64,000 nt of DNA from Orobanche coerulescens (lineage: Eukaryota; Streptophyta; Magnoliopsida; Lamiales; Orobanchaceae), in contig CM065801.1 in the NCBI GenBank assembly GCA_033398695.1, positions 48,370,358 through 48,434,357 of the forward strand. Direction: 5' to 3'. The stretch's first letter is position 1. Each line of letters opens with the position of its first letter. The notes beneath the pieces were generated by a model. That model was not told the DNA's origin. It worked only from the letters and a program-made list of their open reading frames with translations, and made no database searches. Of this stretch, positions 34,386-46,029 are shown in pieces. The position numbers and the translations under genes are program-made.

Positions 34386-37030
34386 TCACTGTCTAAAACT
34401 GTCCCTTATTCTTGAACTATGGGGGCTACGAAACCCGAATACTGATATACTTCTTTGTTTTGTCAATGGAGATATATTTTTAATATCCATCAATGGCCGA
34501 CGATTTGGTGCCACAACTCCAAACCCAGTCATGCACGGTATCTTTCTTCCTCCATCGACCGGGAGCTCTTGTTTGTTGCCTTTTGCGATATCAGAATTTC
34601 GATTTTCTCTTAAATGATAAAGTAGCATTCGTTTCTCCTCCTTTGCTAGTTGTTCGCATGAAGAAGGAGGTAAATCTATCTTTGTTGTTCTTTCCTTGTG
34701 TTCTTCTGCATTTAGCTCTCCAACTACTTTGAAACGAGAACTCGTTAAGAGCTTTTCCATTCCAACTTGTTTTCGTAGAGGAACTAGAGGGAGTAACTCA
34801 TATTTGGACTTTTGAATCTCCACTTTAAGATCAGATAGTTGAAGTTGCAGTTCGTTTACTTTGTCTTCGTATCCTATAGCTTTCTCTTTCCATTCTTCCA
34901 CCTAAAAAAAAGGAAAATGGATGCGTAAACCGCATAAAATTCATAGAAACTCATGAAATACCTTAATAAGTTCATTATAAAATAAAAATAGATGGATAAT
35001 TACAAAAACTAACCCTGAGTTTTTGGGGCAGTTACAAAATGACCAAGAGAAGTTCAGCATTACCAAAAAAAAATCGTTGAGGCAGGCTACATATTTCCTC
35101 AAATTGAAAGGGGGGGGGGGAGGGGGGGGTAACTTATATATCTTTACAAATTATGTAAGTGGCAGTTTTTGGAATATTTTTGTTATGAATGGAGAAAATA
35201 TAAGATAACAATCAAACCTCAAGGATTTATTTGTTGTGTTGTGTGTGTGATTTCGCTCTGGGTCTTCTTGTAAATACCCAAAACCTCAAGGGTGTGTTTT
35301 TGTTATTATCACTAAGAAACATTTCAAAATTTCCCCCACATTTGTTTTCTTCCTATTGTGATCAGTACAATATATAATCAAAATGCTTTCGGGAGCTATC
35401 TTGAGACAAAATCCTTACATCGTGCCTAAGTGATTGAATTTCGTGATCTCCACTGTGAGCTAGATTTTCCCAGAAATCGCGGGACGCGCGCAGCTCCTCC
35501 ATTTCTTCCCGCACCTGGGCCAGCATTTCCTGCATTTGCGACCATTGCTCCGTCTCGGCTCTCACCTGCTCTACTACTCTTTGTACAACAGCCTTGCAAC
35601 GTCCAGAACATGATTTGTTCCCATCACGTACCGTTATTATTGGTTCCTGTGTGAGAAAAAAAATTCTTAAACTACAGGAGCATCCCACCTATGAAACAGA
35701 TGGCAACGTTTACGGACTAAAAACAAGTTCGCCTAATCGATGGACCAAATATTTGCAATATTAGAATTATTTCACACTCTTATTATAGAACTGGTGAGTA
35801 ATGCTGCCAAAGACTTAAGGCTACCATCAGCAACAGTATCCTTGGCTATCAGGACCGACCCTCGCACTACCATCGCCACCAAATTTCTAGGCTATCCACT
35901 TGATCAAACTTCTCTTAACACTATTGGTAATCTTCTTGGCCAATATTGTTGAAGCCATTGAAGATAAACTTTATCGAAGTTTGAGCAAGTGGATAGCCAA
36001 GAATTCTGGTGGTAGTGGTTGTGAGGGTCTGTTTAACGATGTAAACACAGCTTATAGCCAAGTATACTGTTAGTGATGGTAATGCGAAGGTCGCTCGTGA
36101 TGATATGAAGACACTTAGGTCCTACACAATACTTCCAGTGGCCAGACATGTTTATAGAGAATCGAAAATCACATTCAAGTTCGGCCACACAATGAGAAAC
36201 CCATGATCACAATATCTTAAATATATAAAGAAAAAAACTTGGTCACCAAAACATTTAACCTAATTCTAGAATATGCTAAAGTATGTAAAATAATACACTC
36301 TACTAAACAGTATGAAGCAATCCAAACCATACAACTTTATTATACTTGGTACAAATTTTCTTGGCAAAACTGATAATGATTCTGATAAAACTGTTTGCAA
36401 CTATTTGAAGAAGTTTGTACTTATGTTAGTCGATGTAGCATTAACGCGAGTTGTATGGAAAATTAGTACAAACTATTCTGATGTCATTTCTTGGCAAAAC
36501 TGATAATGCTAAATCGACTAACATAAAAACTAATGATTCTGATAACAAAATGTGCTTACATCAGTGGATTTGAAACTGGAAAAGCTGCTTGGTTTATCAA
36601 TGCCGGGGTTCACATCAACACGCAAGCTCGATTCATCTAGTTCTTGCAAGCCCTTCCGAGAATTTTCATTGGACGATCCTCCAAGATCATCTAGCCTACG
36701 CCGCAAAAGGCAAGCTTTCTTGTCGAAATTACTGCACTTACGAACTTCATCGGCTTTATGATTTCTTGAACTCTTTTGCAATCCCTCCAACTTCTCTGCT
36801 AAATCCTCCATCACTTCCTCCAAAACATCATTTACATTCTTCCCGTCAAAAATCTTCCTTTCCCCCTGAAATCAAGTGAACCAAATATAAAATAAAACAA
36901 CTACCAATTGAAACGAAAAAGGAACTACTCAGCAGTTAAAAAAAGAAACAAAAGATTCATATACACATTTTACCAACCTTAAGAAATTAAAAATAAAATC
37001 CATGTCACCCATTCATTTGAATCAACCATC

Positions 37031-37095
<65 letters not shown>

Positions 37096-37607
37096 GGACT
37101 TACAGAGACAAGTGTTTGAAAAGCTGATCTCAGAGAACTTTCCATCTTTACCCTATTTTTCTCCAATTTCTTCCAAGCAAACTCTCTTTCCATTCTCAAC
37201 AATTTACATTCGGCCCTCAGTATTTCCGCTTGCAACTTCCACTTCTCCTCCTTAAACCCGCCGCTGCCAATAATATACTCTCCACGGTCATTCTCTTGCA
37301 CTCGCTCTCTCCTCTCGACAACGGCTGAGGATTTTGTGTTCGGGCTTGGGTTCCAAAACTCCAGGGGGGATGCATGAGTCGTGGGAGAGTCGATTTTTTC
37401 TTTATCGAACAGGTTTTCGAGCTTTCCCTTTTGAGATTGATAATTTTGTTGCATGAGTAGCAGTAATGGGTTAGTGTGATGGAGGTTGGCGGTTGGCTTA
37501 GTCTGCTTGCGGCGGATTATACAGCTGCGGGTTAAGTGGAGGACTTTAGGGCTGGGTGGCGGCAGGGGAATTGGGTGCCGTTTGGTTCTTCTTAATGCAG
37601 TTGACAT
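34386..37607 (-). CDS. Plant coiled-coil protein of unknown function, four exons
   Basis: Minus-strand exons are 37607-37104, 36865-36560, 35646-35419 and 34901-34386. All three introns are GT-AG and phase 0, which gives 517 aa with no internal stop. The donors read GTAAGT, GTAAGC and GTAAGG. The N-terminus is basic and Pro-rich. From about residue 119 most of the protein is charged heptad-like helix: EEKWKLQAEILRAECKLLRM in exon 1, VLEEVMEDLAEKLEGLQ in exon 2, VEQVRAETEQWSQMQEMLAQ in exon 3 and WKEKAIGYEDKVNELQLQLS in exon 4. The C-terminus is basic with NRRPLMDIKNISP. There is no signal peptide or membrane span. The pattern recalls plant proteins labelled myosin-heavy-chain-like, but I cannot name it. 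It is the only intact host gene in the window. Confidence 0.85.
35105..35133. repeat. G-run in intron 3
   Basis: Two runs of 9-12 G separated by one A. The G-rich strand is opposite to the coding strand of the gene. It is able in principle to form a quadruplex; the length is also easily mis-sequenced. Confidence 0.7.
35800..36115. repeat. Imperfect inverted repeat in intron 2 (arms ~110 bp)
   Basis: The left arm (about 35803-35915) and right arm (about 35970-36110) are reverse complements at roughly 75-85 percent by eye. Matching blocks are GGCTATCCACTTGATCAAAC with GTTTGAGCAAGTGGATAGCC, GACCCTCGCACTACCATC with GTGGTAGTGGTTGTGAGGGTC, and AACAGTATCCTTGGCTAT with ATAGCCAAGTATACTGTT. A loop of about 55 bp separates them. 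The left arm is open on the plus strand. It could be a foldback transposon or an inverted duplication of a gene fragment. Confidence 0.75.
36424..36525. repeat. 21-bp inverted repeat beside exon 2 donor
   Basis: ATGTTAGTCGATGTAGCATTA and TAATGCTAAATCGACTAACAT are complementary with one mismatch, 58 bp apart. The second arm ends about 35 bp from the exon 2 splice donor. Direct repeats CTTGGCAAAACTGATAATG (about 36359 and 36490) flank the first arm. Confidence 0.75.
37034..37091. repeat. (GA)n microsatellite just inside intron 1
   Basis: About 57 bp of AG repeat. On the transcribed strand it is a (CU)n tract that begins about 12 nt after the exon 1 donor. Confidence 0.95.
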
Positions 37608-37764
37608 GCTTCTGCCTGTGTATTCCTCTCTCTCCGTCTCTCTCTCTCTCCGGGTGTGTATTGTGTGTGCTTTGGGTTTCTAACCGGGTGTTCCGCTACA
37701 AGGAAAGACGGTTGGAGGATTTTGAATTCAACGGTACGATATTGTGTGTGAGTGAGAAACCAAA
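37608..37764 (-). promoter_or_regulatory. Upstream region of the coiled-coil gene
   Basis: Only about 155 bp separate the start codon from the 3' end of an RTE LINE. On the plus strand 37625-37652 is CT-rich (a GA tract on the transcribed strand), typical of a plant 5' UTR. No clear TATA box was found, so the promoter may extend into the LINE. Confidence 0.45.
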
Positions 37765-39155
37765 TCAAACCAAACATACTCAGTATATCCCACTCAGAGC
37801 AGGTTTTGGGGAGGGTAAAATGTACGCAGATCATGCCCCTACTTTTTACTGTAGGGAGACTGTTTTCGTGAAGACCACCAGCTTAGTGCACAACAAAATA
37901 TATATGATTCGAAAAAACTCAAAACCATATCTGAGCTCATGGCTTAATTCACATGAGACTTACCTAAGGGGACTATGACTTTTACACTCTCGATGAACAC
38001 TGCTCTAACAGAAGAGAGACTCTGCGCACAGCTCCCTGTAAAAAATAAACCACACGCAAAAAAAAGGCACTGCTCTAGGTCAAAGCTAACAGAGACAACT
38101 CAACCCCGAGGCTCTCTACTACTACACCGCTCCCTAAAAAACAATCCTCAACTCTGATCTGGCGCCTCCAAGAGCACCTATCAGCAGTCATGGTCTCAGA
38201 TAAGTTTAAGGTCTTCCAATCTAAACTGAGCTGCTCATCCCACGTCCTCCTCGGTATGCCTCTCCTCCTCCCCCCTACAACCAATAAACTCTCGACCCTC
38301 CTCACCGGAGCAGAGGGCTGCCTCCTGTGGACGTGGCCAAACCATCTCAATCTCCCTTCCCTAGCTTTCGCTGAAATGGGCGCCAATTCTAGCGCGTTCT
38401 TGAAAATCCCGTTCGGGATTCTATCCAACATTGTGCGAACACATGACCAACGTAACATTCTCATTTCAGCAGCTTCCAACTTTCTCTCAAGCGACTTCTT
38501 CATCGCCCAACATTCGGAGCCATACAACATTGCAGGTCTGACTGCCGCTCTATAGAATTTACCCTTCAACTTAAGAGGGACTTTCTTGTCGCACATGACC
38601 CCTGTCGCTGCTCTCCACCTTAGCCACCAAACCTTGATACGATGAGTAACATCATCTTTACACTCACCTTCCTTCTGAATGATCGAACCCAAATACTTGA
38701 ACTTATCCGTACGGAGTACGATCTGATCAACAATCATTACCTCTACTTCTTAGTTGTTGGTCTCACCACTAAAGTTACACCAGAGATACTCGGTCTTGAA
38801 CCGACTCACACGCAAGCCCTGGGATTCTAACTTAGACCTCCATAACTCCAACTTCGAGTTCACCTCCCCCCTCGACTCCGCCACTAACACAATGTCGTCG
38901 GCAAAAAGCATGCACCACGGGAAGCCATCTTGTATCCCCCACGAAATGACGTCAAGGATTAGAGCGAAGAGAAGAGGGCTGAGCGCCGACCCCTAGTGTA
39001 GCCCTATCTCAACAGGGAAATACTGGGTGTCACCAATTGGGGTCCTAACGCAAGTCCTAGCTTGGGAGTACATGTCTTGGATCGCCCTAACATACGGCGA
39101 CGACACCCTCCTCTCTTCTAGGCTCCTCCAAATAACATCACGCGGAATGCTATCA
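37765..39155 (-). mobile_element. RTE-type LINE, 5'-truncated, decayed RT
   Basis: On the minus strand the RT motif [20 protein letters not shown] is followed by FKYLGSIIQKEGECKDDVTH, KGKFYRAAVRPAMLYGSECW and LRWFGHVHRR, the C-terminal part of plant RTE-clade RT. QGSALSP reads with a stop in place of Gln, and another stop precedes MIVDQIV. The 3' end (37765-37880) has the plant RTE tail with CTGCGTACATTTTACCCTCCC and GGGATATACTGAGTATGTTTG. The 5' part is cut at 39155 by a CACTA-like end. Confidence 0.88.
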
Positions 39156-39615
39156 CACTACACCATATATGACCTATTGCAAGCCCACAAAAGTGTATTC
39201 TTAGACCCGAAAAATGTTACAGTAGATGTTTATGTAACGTTTTGGCCAAAATTCGGCATTAAATTTACTGGCGTTGCCTATGCCCTCTATTGCAACATTA
39301 TGTGTACTTATTGCAACATATTTTGTAATATTACAATAGCACTTTTTATAACACTTTTGATCTGTTTTAGTAACATTTTTAAGGTGTTACAATAGACTAA
39401 TGCAACACTTTTTAGCAGCATTTATATCCCTATTGTAATACTTTTAAATTTTATTTGCAACACTAATCTGCAACACTTTTTATTAGTCCGGATTGCAATA
39501 TCCTGTTTGAAATTTCAATATACCATTTACAAAAGTATATCAAACCAGAAATCACATTTCAAATTTCCCAAATGGCAAATCCAACAAAACATGTCAATAA
39601 AGTCGAAATAAAACC
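39156..39615. mobile_element. H: CACTA-like element, left end
   Basis: It begins CACTACACCATATATGACC exactly where LINE homology stops, after tca. Subterminal words TATTGCAACA and TGCAACACTTTT recur in both orientations through 39480, as in CACTA ends. It continues beyond the E insertion at 57339. The opposite terminus is not found, so the assignment rests on this end only. Confidence 0.6.
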
Positions 39616-40773
39616 TGTTGGGAAAAACAAACACCCTGTATCGAAACAGCCGGGATACTCGAATCCCTGTATCGAATGTTATTTAGAGGTTTTGACATAT
39701 ATGCCAAATACAGTAAAGGAAACTGTATCGAAGCTTTGAGGCTTTATCCGTATCAAAGACTCCGCCTCGAATCAGCATAAGTGAAGCTCGTCAGTACAGC
39801 AAGAAGACTTGTAAAAGACCAAGTATGGAAACTGTCTCGATGCTCAAAATACAGTTATCTTCCATACAGTTCACAAAAGGACAAGAAGGAACACAAGTCA
39901 AGACCCGTTGAACAAAGAAGTATTTAAATACTCAAGGATAAAGTATTTAAATACGCGCCTTCAGATCTTCAGAATCCCGCGAAATCCGGATCATGTCTTA
40001 TTCCCGTTGAAGGAAATTTTATTCAAACGGATACATCTCAACGGATACTTTCTTCAGAGACTATATATATCATATGAAGACATTGAAGATCAGTTACACA
40101 CACAATACACCGAAGTAACCTAACTCTCAAAGCTATCGAAGTTATCATCTGAGCAAACATATCTCCAAAGCATACTGCAATTAAGAACAAAAGAGATATA
40201 CAGTGCTCAAACACCAAGAACAGCCATCATCAGCTCAAGAACTTCATATTCAAGCTGCTGTTCTTACCTGGTTACCTATCTTTTACCTCTGTGTAAAAAC
40301 CGAGCTCTGTGTGAACTCAACAAGTTATTCTGACCTGTGTGGGACGAATAAGGACGAAGCTTTGGAACTGTGTGTGAAGAAGCTAGTCAAGAAGGAAGCT
40401 TTGACCAATCTGTGTGAACGGTTGAAAGTGACATTCTTTGTATCAATCTGTGTGAACGATACAAGGATAGGTTTGTTTATAATTACGTAGTTGTGTATGC
40501 AGTAATTATAATAAACTTTTTACTCCTGTGTGGAGGACCAGTGGACGTAGAGGGGTTTACCTCGAACCACTTTAATTACTGTGTTATTTACCTTCAGCTT
40601 TTACTGTTTTAAAATAACTGTGATATATTAAGTATACACCATACACTTAGTTGCTGTATCCATAGCAACCTACTGTATCCAAGACTTCCGCTACGCACTC
40701 AGATTTAGATTCCGTACAGTTTGTTGTTTAAACTATTTTCCAAACTGTATCCAGTATACTTAAGTGGCCAACA
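39616..40773 (+). repeat. E 5' LTR
   Basis: It matches 56176-57333. Differences are mostly short indels in clusters (about 39745-39800, 40255-40345), with few isolated substitutions. A TATATATAT box lies at about 40064-40072. Confidence 0.93.
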
Positions 40774-40790
40774 AGTGGTATCGGAGAGGT
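40774..40790 (+). other. E primer-binding site
   Basis: AGTGGTATCGGAGAGG follows the LTR. TGGTATC matches the initiator Met tRNA site and the next bases deviate from the usual AGAGC. Confidence 0.75.
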
Positions 40791-40885
40791 TGATTCTAAA
40801 AAGAATCAGTCGTATTTCTTTTTAACTGAATCAGATTCAAATCACTTATTTTCAAAACAGTCTCTTTCATTCCTATATTATCAGT

Positions 40886-42757
40886 ATGGATACCTCTATG
40901 ATTAACAAAGTCCCTATGTTCTCTATTAACGAATTTGACGACTGGAGAATTAGAATGGAAGCTCATCTTGCAGCAATGCACGAAGAGATGATTTTTGTTA
41001 TACAGGATGGTCCTATCAAAATCATGAAGGTCAATCCGGCCGCAAGGATTGAGGGCCAAGCCCATGCTGAAATGCTCGAGAAGGAACGCGAGCAATGGAC
41101 AACCGATGAAAGGAAGCGAGCAAATCTCGACAACGTTGCTAAGAATGCGTTATTTGTCACTCTTGACAAAGGCACGTTCTCAAAGGTAAAGAGCTGCAAA
41201 ACAGCCAAAGAAATCTGGGATAAACTCAAGTTAATTTGTGAGGGAACCGAGCTCTCAAAAGAAAACAAGATTTCAAAACTTACTCAGCAATTTGAATCCT
41301 TTGAAATGAAACCAACGGAAACACTTGAGGAACTTGACCTCAGATTTACTGGTATTGTTGGTGAACTTGAAGCGTTGGGCAAACTTTACACTCAAAAGGA
41401 GAAAAACTTAAAAATTTTCAGATCTCTCTCAGCCCGATGGGACATTAAGACCACAGCTATGCGTGTATCCTGTAATCTTAATGAAATATCCACTTTTGAT
41501 CTCTTCTCTGACCTTAAAGCTTTTGAGTATGACATCGACAAAAGAGAGAAAGCTGAAGAATCTCCTTCAAAGATCACAGCTCTCGCCGTTGTATCGAACC
41601 GTCGACACAGCATGCCTAGCTCGTCGAAGCCCGGTCACAAGAATGCTGACAGTGACGACGACATCCTGTCCCAAGATGAAATGGCGCTTCTAATGCATAA
41701 ATTCAAAAAGTTCATCAAACAGTCTGGAAAGACTCCCTACAGGCCCAAACCTGTCAATAAGGTAAGTACCGAAACATCATCTGGTGATGCTAACCTGTGC
41801 TATAACTGCAGGAAACCAGGCCATTATGCAAACAAATGTCCTCATCCCAAAGTCCAAAGATTGCCTGAGGCCGAGCAACAAGAGAGAGATGAACGAAGAC
41901 GTGCTTGGAAAGACAAGCTCAAGGCCCTGATTGGAGAATCAGAAGCCTCCCCCACATCATCCAAATCAGCAGAATGTCTTCAGGTGGTCACTGAAAGTGA
42001 TTCATCTGACGATGAGTTTGATGATAAAGCATACATGTGCTTTATGGCCAAATATGTTCCAGAAGGTGAAGACAGCGACGATGAGGTAAGTTCAACCTCA
42101 GCTACTCCACCTAATGCATCTCATACTTTCGAAAATATGATGAATGAATTCAAAAACATTCAAAAGGCCCATGAGACTCTAAAAACTGAGAATATACAGC
42201 TTCAATTAACAAATCTAGAGCTGAAAGATGAAAATGACTTGCTGAAAATAAACTATGAAAATATGTCTCTTGATTGTGAAACCAGCAAGGTCGATTTTGA
42301 AAAACTCATGGAGAGCAATCATCAACTTGCTCGTGATCTAAATGTGATTAAAACCCACAATGAGAGCAAGACAAATGATTTGGTTCTACTACAAACCAAA
42401 ATCACATCTCTCGAAAAGCGAGAAACTGAACTTGAGACCATTCTGAAGTCTTTTGAAAAATCGTCCAAAAGAATGGAAGAAATTCTAAGCACTGGGCAAC
42501 ATGCTCATGATAAAAGTGGCTTAGGATACAGCTCATGTTCGAACAAAGGAAAAACTAGTACTGTGTTCGTCAAGAGTGTGGAACCCATTCCAGAATCGGA
42601 AGATACTCCTAGTCCCATAAAGGAACCTGCTGTACCGAGAAGACCGAAGGATGCAATTCCGCCCCCGCAACTCTACTATTCGAGACAGTGGAACCAACAA
42701 CCACTCAGAAGGCGTAATCTACAGCATGCTCCACAAGCATATCATCCAAGCCGATGA
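40886..42757 (+). CDS. E gag polyprotein
   Basis: A 623-codon open frame with its ATG about 110 bp after the primer site. Residues 1-230 form a copia gag (UBN2-like) domain (NEFDDWRIRMEAHL, AKEIWDKLKLICEGT, TLEELDLRFTGIVGELEALG). A zinc knuckle CYNCRKPGHYANKC is near residue 306. An acidic Ser-rich region follows, then a long coiled coil (about residues 420-540) and a Pro-rich end. Long gag with a coiled coil is usual in Sireviruses. The end runs out of frame near 42750; an Asn/Tyr/Arg-rich linker continues in another frame to 43169. Confidence 0.9.
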   Translation: MDTSMINKVPMFSINEFDDWRIRMEAHLAAMHEEMIFVIQDGPIKIMKVNPAARIEGQAHAEMLEKEREQWTTDERKRANLDNVAKNALFVTLDKGTFSKVKSCKTAKEIWDKLKLICEGTELSKENKISKLTQQFESFEMKPTETLEELDLRFTGIVGELEALGKLYTQKEKNLKIFRSLSARWDIKTTAMRVSCNLNEISTFDLFSDLKAFEYDIDKREKAEESPSKITALAVVSNRRHSMPSSSKPGHKNADSDDDILSQDEMALLMHKFKKFIKQSGKTPYRPKPVNKVSTETSSGDANLCYNCRKPGHYANKCPHPKVQRLPEAEQQERDERRRAWKDKLKALIGESEASPTSSKSAECLQVVTESDSSDDEFDDKAYMCFMAKYVPEGEDSDDEVSSTSATPPNASHTFENMMNEFKNIQKAHETLKTENIQLQLTNLELKDENDLLKINYENMSLDCETSKVDFEKLMESNHQLARDLNVIKTHNESKTNDLVLLQTKITSLEKRETELETILKSFEKSSKRMEEILSTGQHAHDKSGLGYSSCSNKGKTSTVFVKSVEPIPESEDTPSPIKEPAVPRRPKDAIPPPQLYYSRQWNQQPLRRRNLQHAPQAYHPSR

Positions 42758-44585
42758 TCATTCGAGAAAGCGGTATCCAACCACCAAAGGCCCGCACGGC
42801 ACCCTCGGATGCAGTGCGCCTAGGTATTGGATACAGGAGCCCCGTTATCCCTCAAGACAGCAGATGCCAGTTCAGTATCAACAACAGCATTGGGAATCCA
42901 ACTGGAGACCCAGAAGACAAGCTGTTGGGCCTAGGAAAATGGCTCCACCTCCTAGACGGCATTTGTACTGGAATAATAATAATAATCCTGAATTTTACAT
43001 GCATAGTAATTATCATGATTATAACAACTACGGATATGCCCCCCGTAGATATCGCAACACTGTACCGAGTATGTCCTACAGTAAACCAATTGCTGTCAGG
43101 AAAGTTTGGGTACCTAAAGGAACTAACATATATGGACCCAAAAATCAAAGGGGACCTAAATCTACCTAAATTCTTTGTTACAGGACATTCTAGAAGAGGA
43201 TACCTGGTACTTCGATAGTGGATGCTCTCGTCACATGACCGGAGACAGGAGCAAGCTATCTGATTTTGTAGAAGGTCGTGGTCCGAAAGTTCGCTTCGGT
43301 GATAAGTCTAAAGGAAGAACAAGAGGGAAAGGAAACCTACTTGTCGGGAAATTCAAGGTCACCGATGTTGCATATGTTGAAGGCTTACAGTATAATCTAC
43401 TTAGTATTAGCCAGTTCTGTGAAAAACAGTTCTCGGTGAAATTCTATATAGATCGCTGTAGAGTCAAAAACGTCCAAACCAAGGAAGTTGTGCTTACAGG
43501 AAGCAGATCAGGTAATATGTACATTGCTGACTGGAAGCCTATGAGCTCCTCAATTCCATGTTTTGTTGCCAAAGGCACTGCAGATATTAGCTGGCTATGG
43601 CACAAGAGGATGTCTCACGTCAACTTCAAGACGATCAACAAGCTTTCAAGACAGGGTATGGTTAGAGGTTTGCCAGATGTGTCATTCAAGAAAGACAGCG
43701 TCTGCGGACCATGCCAGAAAGGCAAGCAAATCAAGTCAACCCTGAAAAGCAAATCCTACCTTTCAACCCAAAGAGTGTTGGAAATGCTACACATGGATCT
43801 CTACGGTCCTGTAGACCCAGTATGTTTGGGAGGTAAGAAATATTGCATGGTTGTTGTTGATGATTATTCCGTATGCTTGGACGATCTTTCTTAGCAAGAA
43901 GAAGGAAACAACATCAAGGCCGCCCGAGCTGAGGAAGTTGCAAAATGAAAAAGCGTCGAGTATCGTGTGCATTCGTTCCGGAGGTACCGAATTCACTAAC
44001 CGCTTTATAGAGCAATACTGTCGGAGAATGGAATACAAAGACGAATACTCACCGCCGTACACCTCAACAAAATGGTGTTGCCGAGCGAAAGAATAGGACG
44101 TTGAAAGAAGCAACAAGGACAATGATTGCCGCAAGCAAATTGCCACGGCGTTTCGGGTGAAACAACCAATACAAATGCTACACTCAAAACCGTATCGTCA
44201 ACAAGCACCACAACAAAACAGCTTATGAGGTATGGAATAACAAAACTCCATTAGTTTCGTATTTTCACATTTTTGGATGCAGGTGTTATGTATTGAACAA
44301 TGGGAAGGACCAACTTAGAACCTTTGATGAAAAATCAGATGAAGGAATATTCGTAGGATACTCCTCCGTCAGCAAAGCTTTCAGAATCTTCAATAAAAGG
44401 AGGCTGACGATCGAGGAATCAGTTCATGTAGTGTTCGACGAACCACACCATGACCCTATAGGAGTAGATGATATCACTCAGGACATTCACCATCTATCTA
44501 TCTTGGATCCACCTACACCCATAGAACCTGTCGTTGATTTAGACATCAACCCCGCAGCTGTACGAATCGATGTGGATGAAGCTGA
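42758..44585 (+). pseudogene. E protease and integrase (frameshifted)
   Basis: Frame 43175-43894 has the protease WYFDSGCSRHMTGDRSKL, a GAG-pre-integrase domain (WLWHKRMSHVNFKTINKL, CGPCQKGKQ) and the integrase start MLHMDLYGPV. From 43880 the core is broken by several small indels but is recognisable: GGTEFTNRFIEQYC, DEYSPPYT and, later, EGIFVGYSSVSKAFRIFNKR in frame 44293-44585. The CACTA element interrupts the linker before RT at 44585. Confidence 0.88.
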
Positions 44586-44965
44586 CACTACTACAAAATA
44601 TGCTTTTTACGACACCCAATTTACATCGGTTTACAGAAAACCGATGTAAAAAATTAAAATTGCATCGATTTACATCGGTTGTATAACAAAACGATGTTAA
44701 AATAAAAATTTCGGAATTTTTACATCGGTTATTGCAAAAAACCGATGTAAAATAAGCACCTCGTTTACATCGGTTACATATAACCGATGTGAAAATTAAA
44801 AATAAATTAATTTTACATCGGTTTCTTTATAACCGATGTAAATTACTTCCCGCATGACATCGGTTGTTAAACATTCGATGGAAAACTTGAGTTTCGGTGT
44901 ATTCTACAACGGTTGTTTTATAACCGATGTAAAACAAGTATTTTACGATGGGTGTTTAGAACCGT
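44586..44965. repeat. CACTA left terminus and subterminal hairpins
   Basis: About eight pairs of ACATCGGTT and AACCGATGT facing each other with loops of 3-12 bp, so each pair can fold into a small hairpin. These are the expected transposase-binding repeats of a CACTA end. Confidence 0.9.
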
Positions 44966-46029
44966 AGTAATTTGTTCTAATTTTCTGCCTAATCCCCTTC
45001 TCTCTTGCAGTCCGTCTTTCCTGCCTTTCCTACCTTCTGTCTTACATCTCTGATCTCACAGAGCCCCGCGAGAATTTTCGACTCCCTTTTCTCACCGGAG
45101 TGTCAATCGAACTTGGCGCTGCTTCAATTAAATCTACTCTTACGTCCTGCTCGTCCTTTTCTCATAGATCTCATAGCAAAGCCCCGTGAGAATTTCCGAC
45201 TCCCTTTTCTCACCGGAGCGTGCCTCTGCTTCAACCGACTCCCTTTTCTCACCGGAGTGTGCCTCTGCTTCAATTAAATCTACTCTTACGTCCTGCTCAT
45301 TCCAATTGCTTCGTAAGTAACTAAAAATTTTATTATTTCCTGCCCTAATCCAGACCAGATAATCTTTTTCCTCAAACCGCTTCACGCACCCCGCGAGCTC
45401 CTGCTTTGATTCTTCATCGGCTGGTGAGTTCTAACTATCATTGTGGCCAATCTTCATTCTCTTTCCCTGCTTTTTTTTTTCCAACAGTTTGATGGGTGAT
45501 TTTTCTTTTGTTCATTTTTTCTTGGTTTTGATTTCTGGAAAATCTGCAAAATTTTAAAAAATATTGCGGTATTCAATGAGAACTGTGGCTAGTGTTTCTG
45601 CAAATATGATGAAACTTTTAAGGCTTATCAACGAGAAACCTTCTACTAATGTAATCAATGTATCAAAGATGAAATAAAATAGTACTACAATTTTGCCTTA
45701 AAAGTGATTGAATTTATCTGATCAAAGGTAAAAATGAAATAAAATAGTACTACAATTTTGCCGTTTGGGGTTTCTCTATTTGTGTGCAAATAATCGATCT
45801 ACCATTTCCACAATGGGATGGTTTTTGCTCTATATGTGTAGGGATAACTTTGTTCGTCTTGTGGAAAAATGTGATATTGTTGGTTTTGATGCGTTGTGAT
45901 TTGTTAAATGCGTTTACTTTGTTTGTTTGATCGATATGGGATTCTATTTATCTTCTTGGAATTCTGCTGATTTGTCTTTTTGTGTTTGTTTTTCTTTCTT
46001 GGATTTCTATTTTTTTGAAAATTCTGGAT
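44966..46029 (+). other. CACTA interior, left; no gene recognised
   Basis: It contains a partial duplication at 45060-45300: GACTCCCTTTTCTCACCGGA occurs three times and AATTAAATCTACTCTTACG twice. The rest is T-rich and intron-like. The first Ulp1-like exon begins at its end, with the splice acceptor not fixed. Confidence 0.6.

Noticed and set aside
35740..35952. Plus-strand ORF in intron 2 as a gene
   Set aside because: It covers one arm of the inverted repeat; 70 codons without a recognisable domain.
37975..38555. Plus-strand open frames at 37975-38157 and 38190-38555
   Set aside because: They are antisense to the clear RTE LINE reverse transcriptase.
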